64,000 nt of DNA, from the NCBI RefSeq assembly GCF_037975245.1, contig NC_092563.1:360001-424000 (forward strand). The letters are read 5' to 3'. Shown here piece by piece: positions 23,406-33,801 of the stretch. Both the position numbers and the translations under genes were made by a program. The notes under the pieces are model-generated. The model was not told the origin of the DNA and made no database searches. It saw only the letters and a program-made list of their open reading frames with translations. The stretch's first letter is position 1, and every line of letters starts with the position of its first letter. Source of the DNA: Apostichopus japonicus. Taxonomy: Eukaryota > Echinodermata > Holothuroidea > Aspidochirotida > Stichopodidae.

Positions 23406-24519
23406 TACTGAACTACGCCTGGAAATATCGCTGAGCAGAGCACTGGATGACTATACTTTTATTATGTTTTGCTTTATGCAATTGAAATCCCCTTGTTCCA
23501 ATCACGCACAGCCGGTAGACAGAAATAGGTGTGATACTGATGCCCATGAGCAATGCTGTCATGCACACTTGAACGTTACCAATGTCGTGAGTTAACTGTG
23601 TAATATAATTCTCGGCGAATCGAAAATGCATTGGTTTATTACAAGTATTGGCTACGTTTTTAGTACCGTTAAAAAAGCTAAGCTATAAAAATATCAAAGT
23701 GGTAAACAATGACTAGGCATTGGCATACGAAGTTGACGGTACCTGTAATCATGACACACAAATCAGAATATGAATGAACTTGTGATAGTATCGCTGCTCT
23801 AACACACTTAACACGTGTATAATATCTGATTAACTATAGTCCGGCCTATAAGACAAACTTGAGAAGAGCCCGCTCGAGGTATCGAAATGTAACTGATGAC
23901 GTCATTGAAGCGAATTTTGTCTCTTCTATAGTAGGGCTCTTCCCGACCGGTAAACAAAACTTCTGGGATGAAGGAAAGGGGGAGGGGCTTAAAGATAGGT
24001 CATATAAACAGTCGCGTTTTATTACTTGCGAAGCTTTTGTGGTGGCATCATTTGGGTGGGGAGGGGTGGGGTACATCAGTCTTCTTGGTTCCCCTGCCTG
24101 GCTACCAACCTGGCTCTGTCTTAAACTTACAATGGAAATAATTATTCTTTGCTGGGGGATTTCACATTTTGACTTTCCTTTCCCTCCACATATCTACAAT
24201 CAGTCGAACTTTTACTGAAACACAGAAATTATTCAAAGGTTTATCTGGACCTTTTGAGAAAAAATGTTGAACTTCCCATGTCCCACAGATCTGTGCCAAC
24301 GTTGCAACAATAAAAGCAAAATTCGTCTGACAAAGATATCCAAACAGGCCACCTCTTTTCTCCCCTAGCCTCCACTTCCCCTCCCCGTTCGTGAAACTTA
24401 GTCTCAGCAAGAGGAAACATCAAGATGAGGCTTTTCGTTTTATTAGTAATAACAAGACAACACTTGTGAATTACCTGGTGGAGCATGTCTTCATTAAAAC
24501 TCCAGGAGAGTGGCGATAT
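23406..24519. other. upstream flank of gene A
   Basis: No gene is seen. At 23863-23945 'gaagagccc' and 'gggctcttc' form inverted arms around 'gatgacgtcat', a perfect CRE-like palindrome at about 23896. This could be promoter-proximal control DNA about 500 bp upstream of exon 1. Confidence 0.4.
23451..23465 (-). promoter_or_regulatory. TATA-like element upstream of gene A
   Basis: The minus strand reads 'ataataaaagtatag', about 50 nt upstream of the exon 1 start position. This spacing would suit a short 5' UTR. Assigned by sequence resemblance only. Confidence 0.25.
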
Positions 24520-25966
24520 TATGGAACGCGAAATGGGGAAATTATTTTGTTGTTTAAACTAAGTTTGTTGTTGTCTAAACTAAAGTTGTTGCTGCTATTT
24601 TACCATGTTGCTGTTGTTCGTTGATGTATAAACTCATGGTGATGTCTAAACTCACGTTGAATTCTAAACTTTCGGTTGATGGTTAAACTCACGTTGAATT
24701 CTAAACTTTCGTTGTTATCTAAAGTTCCGTGATGTAACAAAACACATTGTGAACGAACATCATTCGTCCTTTAAAAAAAAACTGTTTTTTCAACAAAATT
24801 TTCTTCCAATCCTTCAAATGAATGTTTGAAACGAAATAAAATCATAACAATCAACCGCAAGTTCCTTCCGTGCAGAGCTAACAACATTTTCTATTACAGG
24901 GATTTTCATGCTAAAAATAACCAATGATGTTTTCCCAAATTCCCGGTGATTTGATTGGCTAATAGTCCCTTACCCATTGTCTACAAATAGGTACAGCACC
25001 ATAACTAATTGCTTTCCAAGGCCGATAGATCATAGAAAGAAGTTTTCAATTGACATATCCTACCCACCATATGATAGCTGAAGGCTTATCTATCATAAAA
25101 CATGCAACTTTTGCCACCATATTCGTTTAAATTTTGAGCTAGAACAGATCAAAGTTTATCATAGTGCTCCCCTTCCCATCTACCAGCTGTCTGTGCGGAA
25201 TCTTCTTGTTTCACCCAAGATTTTCTAAAATACCTTAAATCACCTTCAATCCTACAGATTTTTAGACCATCAGTAGTTTATTTCATCCTCTTCAACATCC
25301 AAGCATCACAAAGAATGGTTAGGACTCAGAAAATGCAAAAAGAAATCAATACAGTAGGGCACCAAAGGGCTATTTTCCGACAATGGTTAACCTCTCAGGT
25401 GGACGTGCAGTAACTATATGGAACGCGACAAGGGCAAAATTCGTTATCGTCGTGATTTGTAGCAACAACCTAGTATATATCGTTAACAATTAACGTGATA
25501 TGTAGCAGCAAACTGAATTGTTGACATTTTTTTACAACTAACCTAGTTAAAGTATGTCATATGATAACGCAATTGGTGTTCGATCGGCACAAAAAAATAT
25601 TTAATCTAGTAATATTACTGTCACTCGTTGACTTGATTGCCGACATTCACAGCATATACACACAGCATTTAATGCTTCAATTAAAAGTTTCAAAGTGCAG
25701 TATTTTTATGCTGGCACTTTGTCTCGACACTCGTTTCACTTGTTTTCCGATATTCACAGCATATCTCTACATTATTTAATAGGTTCAATTAAATCAAGGT
25801 ACATTATTTTTATGCTGATATTTTGTCTAGACACTCCTTTACTTGATTTCTGACATTCGATCACAGCGTATGCATAGCCTATATAGCACTGCCAAAGTCG
25901 TTTACCGCGTGCAGCAGTGTGGCATTGCATGCCGTCCAGGCCTGCATATATGGTAACTAGTCTACA

Positions 25967-26343
25967 CAGTGGCGTAGGAAGGTACTTTTGAGTGGGGGGG
26001 GGGGCTGAAGACTGATGGCCGGCCTGGGGGAGGGGTCTAAGGGGAGGGGGTGTCCCCCTCCCCTTTGGATTTTTTTGGCATTTCCAGGTGGCCTCAGATG
26101 CAATTTGGTGCAATATAGCACACTTCAACATCCCACTCCATTTTGTAAATAATTTTGCATTTTCACCTGGCTTTAGATGCAATTTGGTGCTGCAAATGAG
26201 ATTTTTTTCTCATTTGGAAATGAAAAAGGGGTTTTCTGACTTGCGGAGCGGGGGGGGGGGGGGGGCGGAATGATACTTCCGCCCCCATATTTTTCACTGG
26301 GGGGGGCTGGCGCCCCCCAGCCCCCCCGGTTCCTACGCCCTTG
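25967..26343 (+). mobile_element. hAT MITE, copy 1 (377 bp)
   Basis: It begins CAGTGGCGTAGGAA and ends TTCCTACGCCCTTG (imperfect 14-bp inverted repeat). A perfect 8-bp target duplication AGTCTACA lies at 25959-25966 and 26344-26351. The G-rich core has 'ggcggaatgatacttccgcc' and two 'gatgcaatttggtg' motifs. Copy 2 lies at 46570-46920 in the opposite orientation. No coding capacity. Confidence 0.93.
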
Positions 26344-26984
26344 AGTCTACAGCCAAATTCCCCGCTTCACAATTTGACAGTCATTTCGCTATTGTATATT
26401 AGTTAAAGGCTTCATCATTTAATTTATTTCTGTACACGTTATGGGCCAAACAGTATAAGCTTCCCTTACGCACAAGCCAGCGTTTTGTCACGGTCATTAT
26501 AACTAAGTATTGCGTGTTCCTGTAGAGGTATTTTAAAGTGCATGTTTTCATGGAGGACAGCAGCTAAGACGCAAGTTTTACTGAGCGGAGGAAAACATGT
26601 TGCGTCCCGTGGACGCAAGTTTTAAAATCCAATAACAATAATGAAATGGTAAATAGTACACAACATTTTTATTCTTGATTATTATTATTCTTAGAACAGT
26701 ACTACACAAACAACATATTTTCAGTTGATGCCAATATACATATCCTTGATATTACTGTATTACTACAGTAGTACATACAAAATGTGGCCTTAGTAGAAAT
26801 AGAAATATGTATGTACTTATAGCTATAGTCTACTAATATCACTATATGGCACTAGCCAGTAATAGAAGTAGGTATGACGCATTCTCGTGCGCTGGTGATG
26901 TTTGTTGAAATTCGTCAGTGAGATCAATTGTTGAACAGTGCCGATGACACTCAACGCAAGTTAATACAATAACGGAACTGTAGA

Positions 26985-27225
26985 CATCAACACTACTTTA
27001 AACATCAACGTTACTTGAAACATCAACGTGAGTTTAAACATTGACGTTACTTTAGACATCAACGTTACTTTAAACATCAACGTTACTTGAAACATCAACG
27101 TTACTTGAAACATCAACGTTACTTGAAACATCAACGTTTCTTTAAACATCAACGTGACTTTAAACATTGACGTTATTTTACACATCAACGTGAGTTCAGA
27201 CATCAACGTGAGTTTGAATAGCAAC
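26985..27225. repeat. 18-bp tandem repeats in foldback arm
   Basis: About 13 units of 'acatcaacgttacttgaa' and variants (gtgagttta, gttacttta). It forms the right arm of foldback copy 1. Confidence 0.9.
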
Positions 27226-27261
27226 ATGCAAAACAGAAGTAACAACGTATAGTTTAGACAG

Positions 27262-27905
27262 ACACAGTCAGTTCTACTTAATATATTGGGCTATATGCCA
27301 CCCCTGTCACTATACATCTATAACTAGAGACAATCAGTTCTACTTTATATATTTGGGTATGTATACCACCCATGCACTATACATATTATGGCACTAATGG
27401 GCCATCGTACATATATAATCAGAGACAATCAGTTCAACTTTATATATTTGGGTATACCCCCACCACTTTACATCTATAACTAGAGAGTCAGTTCCACTTT
27501 ATATATTTGGGTATATGCCAGTGCCACCCCACCACTATACATATATAACCAGAGACAATCAGTTCTACCTTATATATATTTGGGTCATAGAAATAGAGGG
27601 GGTACATCCCACCCCTGTCACTATACATCCATAACTAGAGAAAGTCAGTTCCACTTTATATATTTGGGTATACCCCACCACTTTACATCTATAACTAGAG
27701 AGTCAGTTCTACTTTATATATTTGGGTATATGCCACCCCACTACTATACATATATAACCAGAGACAATCAGTTCCACTTTATATATTTGGGTATACCCCA
27801 CCACTTTACATCTATACTAGAGAGTCAGTTCTACTTTATATATTTGGGTATACCCCCACCACTTAACATCTATAACTAGACACAGTCAGTTCTACTTTTT
27901 ATATA
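27262..27905. repeat. about 60-bp satellite, roughly ten copies
   Basis: Units of 'gagacaatcagttctacttt' + 'atatatttgggtataccccac' + 'cactttacatctataact' with length variation. It replaces the expected end of foldback copy 1. Confidence 0.92.
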
Positions 27906-28470
27906 AATGTTTATATATATGTAACAGGGTTGATTTATCACCCCCCTATATAATTATAAAGTAATTGTTATTAGAGGGCGCGCGACAATAATAAATTTGT
28001 TGCTGTATAACACCTTTAAAAGACGAATCTATACGTTATCGTTCTCTCCTACTTTACAGGTAGGTTGATGAATATTTATGGTCATTTAACAACAATTAAC
28101 TATAGTCATTGAATATAAATCATGTTACTATCCTAGCTAATGGTAAATCAGAGTCAATGACTCTCAACTGTAGTAAATATCAGGATAGAAGTAAATCGTC
28201 GCTGTTGGCAGACCTAATGTTATAACTGAACATGTTGTTAGTATAGTCCAGGAGGCGACGATCGCCTACACTTGTAGCCACTAAAACGTATTGTTTATTA
28301 TATTTCATTATTATTCAGTCTTTTCATTAGTTATTCTTATGATAATCAAGTGCTACGGTGCTTCAAGGTTAATTTATGACATGTGTGTTTTACCTGGATG
28401 CAAAATTACGTGTTTAATTTTACAAGAATGATTGCAACCGCTGTAAAAGTAAAATCAAAAGGTTGTGGAA

Positions 28471-30580
28471 TATGGAACGCGAAAAGGGCAACCTATTTCG
28501 TTTGTTGCTGTCTTAAGTAAAGTTGTTGCTGCTATTTTACCATGTTGCTGTTGTTCGTTGATGTCTAAACTTACGTTGATGTCTAAAGTCACGTTGATGA
28601 CTAAACGCACCTTAATGTCTTAACTCACGTTGATTTCTAAACTTACGGTTGATGTCTTAACTCATGCTGATGTCTAAAACTTTCGTTGCTATCTAAACTT
28701 ACGGTTGATGTCTAAACTCACGTTGATGTCTAAACTCACGTTGATGTCTACACTTTCGTTGCTATCTAAAGTTCCGTTGTTGTAAAACATTGTGAACGAA
28801 CATCATTCTTTCTTTTCAACAAATTATAACAATCAACCGCAAGTTGCTTCCGTGCAGAGCTAACAACTATTACAGAGATTTTCCTGCTAAATACAGCCAA
28901 TGATGTTTTCTCAAATTTCCCTAGATTTGTTTGGCTAATAGTCCCTTACCCATTGTCTGCAAACATGCTTGCATCTTCAGTGCTCAATGAACGCAACATA
29001 TGATGGTTTAACTATGTAACGCGAAAAGGGGGAAAATCGTTAACGTCTGGACTGATTTGTAGCAAAAGCCATGTAAATATCGTTAACAACCTGGTTTGTC
29101 GAACAAAATCACGTTAACGATATCTACATGATAGGTGATACAACTCCGAGGACGTTGTTAACGATATTGTTAACGTAATATTTGAATAATTGTTTTATCA
29201 CAGAAAGTTATGAGTTGAGAAACTTGAGACAATCTATGAATTTTGCGGGAAGCTACCACAACATCTCTGATACTGAAAAGGACTTTTATTTCACAGTATG
29301 TTTTGTTCTCTCCGTATTAAGAGTTTTTACACCACAGTTATATCTTCATTGCAAACTTTTCGTGGAGTTGGTTGTTTCCAAATACTGCAAAGCATCCAGG
29401 GTATATGTTGGATCAGTTGCTCTATGGTTGGATGTAGTCTGCGCTTCGGGAGTAACAAGAAGGTCACAATATTGAAGTACGTAGGCAATACACTCACAGA
29501 ACTTACTAGTTTATTTGTAAAAGGGATTGTGGGGTAAATGGAATATACACAAACCTTGCTCAGCATTGTTATGAATTTTTACATGTGCATGGATATTTGA
29601 AGAGTTGGGGTTGCTGGTGAAATCAATCAATCAGGTCAAAGCATGGAGGTACTATATATACGGCGTTGGAGAGGAGGAAAGAGTGGCAGGGCAGGCGAAA
29701 TGAAGGTCGGACGGCTGCCCCTGTAAAAACAGCGAAGCTAGGGCACTGGATGGCATCCGCCATATATATTGTGTAGCGCATTCACAAAGTACAGGCAGTG
29801 ATAAGATCCCATCTTTACAACTACTGTACACTAGTAAAAGTATAGGTCATATAATAAACGCAATTGGTGTTCGATCGGGACGAAAACTTTTGTCTCTAGT
29901 ATTATTACTGTCACTCATTTTACTTGATTGCCGACATTCACAACATATCCAGACATCATTTGATGGTTCAAATAAATAAGTTTTAAGTACAGTAAATATG
30001 CTGGCATTTTGTGTAGACACTCGTTTTACTTGATTTCCGACATTCCCGGATTATCTCTACACATTGTTGAAGGGGCTCAATGAAATCAGATTAAAAGTGC
30101 AGTATTTTTATGCTGGTACTTTGTCTAGACACTCTTTGTACTTGATTTCTGACATTCACAGCATATCTGCATAGCCTATAACATTTTATAAGTTGTTTAC
30201 CGTACAGCCTCCTATTCGTATGAGTTGTAACATACAGTGGACGGACCTGTGTTTATCATGCCATAGTGTAATTGTATCAAAACGGTGGTTCGAGCCATTT
30301 CTGTAGTAACAGCTAGTTCTGCAGAACTCTCTAGTGTACAAAAGTCATCGAAACCTCAATGCATTTTGCATTCTGGTTTACATTACACGGTTGAGCAATT
30401 TTGAACAGCGCCCACAGCAACAACGTAAGTTTAGACAACGACGTAAGTTTCGACAACGGAAGTTAAGACATCAACGTGAGTTTGAGCAACAACATGGTAA
30501 AACAGCAGCAACAACTTTAGTTTAGACAACAACAAACTTAGTTTAGTCAACGAAATAAGTTTTCCTTTTCGCGTTCCATA
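28471..30580. mobile_element. foldback-like element copy 2, intact ends (2110 bp)
   Basis: The termini are TATGGAACGCGAAAAGG and its exact inverse CCTTTTCGCGTTCCATA. Direct repeats GTGGAA flank the ends at 28465-28470 and 30581-30586. The arms are made of 18-bp-type tandem repeats: 'gttgatgtctaaactcac' on the left (28560-28760), 'caacgtaagtttagac' on the right (30420-30540). The interior shares segments with copy 1. Long repeat-built inverted arms resemble Foldback/Galileo-type DNA transposons. No transposase is recognised. Confidence 0.75.
29070..29140. repeat. hairpin inside foldback copy 2
   Basis: 'catgtaaatatcgttaac' and, about 29 nt later, 'gttaacgatatctacatg' form an 18-bp stem with one mismatch. 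GTTAAC palindromes recur in the next 50 bp. Confidence 0.75.
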
Positions 30581-30880
30581 GTGGAAGAACATTGTTCTGC
30601 GCATGGGCAGTCTGTACTAACTAGGGGGGAACCCCCTCATTATTGTCTATTTAGGCTAAAGTGTAATTTATTTAAGAAGTTTTACCATTGTTCTTCTATT
30701 ATTTCTTTCCACTGTGATTATATGCGAAATGGAGACCGAGATAAGAATGAGTTACAATAATAAATTTATTGCTGTATAACACCTCAAGACGAATCTATAC
30801 ATTATCACTCTCTCCTACTTTACAGGATCCAGACCACCTTGTTACATATATATATGTAAATATGGAATTGGTCCAACCTT

Positions 30881-33438
30881 CCCTTCTTCAGATATCATGA
30901 TAACAAGTTGGGGGTAACAAACGCACACACATACGCCATAATGAATGCAAAGGTTACGTTTATCATCGAAAACAGTAAGGGTAAAATCACTCATTTATTC
31001 CAGTATTTTGGTTATACTGTTTATCCCTTTTTGAAAGATTTGGTAGTCCGACATAATTTCTAGTCGTCTCAGACGACCGTAACAGTCCTACACTGCCTTG
31101 TTTTACAAACTTGTAATAACCGTCAAAGAGAGGGAAGTAAATGTCAGTTCATATCAACTACTAGTCTTGGCCAAGTTGTTTGTAATACTCTTTTCCTGAG
31201 GTGCAAATTGATTATGCCTCACTAGAGTCAGTTTCTGCCTACCAGGAATGTGCTTGCCCATTGTATTTTACATGCCCGAGGATCTGTCTGATACAAACCT
31301 AGTATCAATCTAAAGTGTTGCTGCAGGCGTTCTCTGGGCAGTATAGCAGATAGATACGGGAAATTAGCAATGTGAGAAAGTAAGGTACACTAGGCTGTAC
31401 ATACTAGGGTCTTAACAAGACTAATCAACTACCTAAAGATGAAACTTGTATTTTCTTTGATGAATCAAAGAGCAAGACACATTTGTACCATCAATCATTT
31501 CTGTCTGTAATGCGTCTGATTACAGTGGAGCTCATGGGTCTGCGTCAATGGGGAAAATTATGTGAGAACACTGCACTGTGAGCCTTCAATGTTTGAAGGG
31601 CGTTTACTTTAAAGAAAACAAGTAAATGCTGTTGAAATGCATCCTGCACTTGTGGAAGTTATTTTTGTGCTCTATAACGGTTCTATTGAATTGCCTGCAA
31701 AGCTCGATAATTAACTAAAAAAAAACATTTGTTAACATCGTGATCAATGGTAAAATATATTATATGTTGACAATACACTACACAAACATTAGACATTAAG
31801 TTTGAAGGGATATTTCTGGAATAAGGCAAGGTTTATTTGATAGAAATAGTTTACACTCAACCAAGTTACCAACAATATAGTAGAATTAAAACATTTGTTA
31901 ACATTGTGACCAATGGTAAAATATATTATATTTTGACAATACACCACTCAAACATTAGGTTTGAAGGGATATTTCTGGAATAAGGCAAGGTTTATTTGAT
32001 AGAAATATTTTACACTCAACCAACAATATAGTAGAATTAAAACATGATATTTAGCATTTAATTTTGTTTACCTTCATGTAAGTGTCTCATTGTCCACCAC
32101 TGAAATGTTCCTTTAAAGGCAATACACAGAAATCCCACCCACCCCAACCCCCCCCCCCCCCCCGAAACCAAAAATAAAAAGATAAAATGTTAGGAAGTGA
32201 AACAGGTAAAGAATCATATTAGTCATACAGAAGATTAGTACGATAAAGATACAGAGCAAAGTGGAAAAATTGAGATTTGGTTATAGGAAATCCTAAAGTG
32301 TAAAACTAATAGAAAAACAGACCAAATTAACATTTAGAGTCATGTATTGGAAGACTTAAATGAGTTGTAAATAGTACTATTTAAAAAAAAAACACCTCTA
32401 CACATAGAGGGAGATGTATATTAAATGGAAGATGTGCATTTTAAACTTAAAGTACTTTCAATTTTGAGCTTTTTCTGACATTTAATGGTTATGCCCTTGC
32501 TTAGCCAGATGCATAGGATGTGTCCATTAAATAGGACAGATTGCAATAAAACACATTCATGTATTAAAATCAACCCTGTCTGTGTTAAGTTTTGTTACAA
32601 TTTTTTTCTCACTTTAGCAGGTTCAAATAGGTCAGAAGACAGAGGTGGAAGAGAGGTCAAAATCTGGAGGGGAAGGAGAGGGACACAAATTCCAAATTTG
32701 ATTTGATGGGGCTATTAAACCACACAGTCATCTCTAAACACCCCCACAAATACATTCTGTACCATAATTTCCTAATTGCAGCTTTCTTAACTTTTAAAAA
32801 ACTTCTTGTTTTGTTTTTATCACAATGGGACACATTTTCTGTACGAAAATGACAAATAATATTCATTTTTTAAACAAAATGGGGCAATGCTAGTTTATGC
32901 AAATGGACCCTTTCTTAAGGTTTTTCATAACCTAGTCACCCCAAGAAGAGATACAACTGACTTGCATCCAGGACTAGGGAGGCAGGAGTTCAATTTACAG
33001 CCTGTGTGTCAAATTTGTGGCCCACAAAAGGGATCTAAGAGGAGTGAAAGTCCTCTCCTCCTTCAAACAAAATTTGCATTTCTTAGAGTTCTTGCAGGTG
33101 AAATGCTGGCATCCTCATTACCTTTAATACCAAACACACAAATCTGCCTTCTTTGTCCATCATATTTTTGTGAATTTGTCTGCATTGCATCATTTTAACT
33201 TTCCAATTATGAATACATTATTGATAAAGTGGCAATATTACCTAGTTTTGGCAGCAAGAGCTGAAATGAGGGTACTTAAATTAAATACTTAAGACTTGGA
33301 ATGTTATCAATATGAATTACTGTCCTTGTCAGGTAAGGTTTTCTTTAGCTTTACCAATTCATAGTCTTCTACTCTTCAATAATTACAACAGTGTATGTTT
33401 ACAGGATATAAGTATACTTTTGGAGATAATATAAGAGA
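30881..33438. other. intergenic region downstream of gene B
   Basis: No gene is recognised. Contents: an R3 repeat segment at 30881-30960, a roughly 160-bp tandem duplication at 31725-32043 ('aacatttgttaaca...gaagggatatttctggaata'), and a C tract at 32150-32163. Confidence 0.6.
31725..32043. repeat. about 160-bp tandem duplication
   Basis: Both copies contain 'ggtaaaatatattatat' and 'gaagggatatttctggaata' and end 'caacaatatagtagaattaaaaca'-like. The second copy lacks about 15 bp. Confidence 0.9.
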
Positions 33439-33720
33439 GGAGTGGATAAAGGTAAACATAAAAAAAGGTGGAATAAGCGATTACATTTTTAGAATCTGGT
33501 AGATTTTTGGCCATAAAACCAGCTGTATAAGAAAGGAGTGGATAAAGGTAAACATAAAAAAAAGGTGGAATAAGCGATTACATTTTTAGAATCTGGTAGA
33601 TTTTTGGCCATAAAACCAGCTATATAAGAGAGGAGTGGACAAAGGTAAACATAACAAAAGGTGAAGTAAGCGATCACATTTTTAGAATCCAGAAGGTTTT
33701 CGGCCATAAAACCAGCTCCA
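33439..33720. repeat. triplicated tail of gene B last exon and 3' flank (about 96-bp unit)
   Basis: Three head-to-tail copies start 'ggagtgg' at 33439, 33535 and 33632. Each holds 'ggccataaaaccagct', 'ttttagaat' and the following 3' flank. The third copy overlaps the real exon. The outer two therefore carry a second and third copy of the last ~12 codons with the stop, as untranslated DNA. Confidence 0.92.
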
Positions 33721-33801
33721 TTTTTTTTCTCCATCATCCAAACATTTGATCACTTTGCTCCAGTCATCCTCCAGTATTTTTAGTTCTTCTTCAGTGAATA
33801 T
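33682..33801 (-). CDS. pmt: gene B terminal exon 12
   Basis: It encodes 'IFTEEELKILEDDWSKVIKC', 'EKKWSWFYGRKPSGF' and TAA. The acceptor is 'ctctctttaag'. Its last 12 codons are part of the triplicated unit described at 33439-33720. Confidence 0.92.
   Translation of the reverse strand: MFTEEELKILEDDWSKVIKCLDDGEKKWSWFYGRKPSGF

Larger units (their letters stand above)
24520..27262. mobile_element. foldback-like element copy 1 (damaged, with nested hAT MITE)
   Basis: The left end is TATGGAACGCGAAATGGGG, followed by an arm with 'aaagttgttgctgctatttt' and 18-bp-type repeats 'gttgatgtctaaactcac' (24640-24725). The right arm at 26930-27255 carries the inverse repeats 'aacatcaacgttacttga'. The interior shares with copy 2 'gcagagctaacaac', 'ctaatagtcccttacccatt', an inner 'atggaacgcga-aaggg' (25417) and 'acgcaattggtgttcgatcgg' (25567). 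The outer right terminus is missing where the 60-bp satellite begins. A hAT MITE is inserted at 25967-26343. Confidence 0.7.
27917..30846. mobile_element. possible LTR-type element split by foldback copy 2
   Basis: The sequence starts TGTAACAGGG and ends CCTTGTTACA, in TATA-rich flanks. A block with an AATAAA, 'ttgctgtataacacct' and 'ctctcctactttacagg' occurs in the same orientation at about 27985-28062 and 30756-30826, as LTR pairs do. No coding domain is found, so this remains a weak call. Confidence 0.35.

Noticed and set aside
29182-29537. Captured gene fragment inside foldback copy 2
   Set aside because: Overlapping open frames of about 80-97 residues without recognisable motif; splice-like edges are weak. 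Not enough to call.
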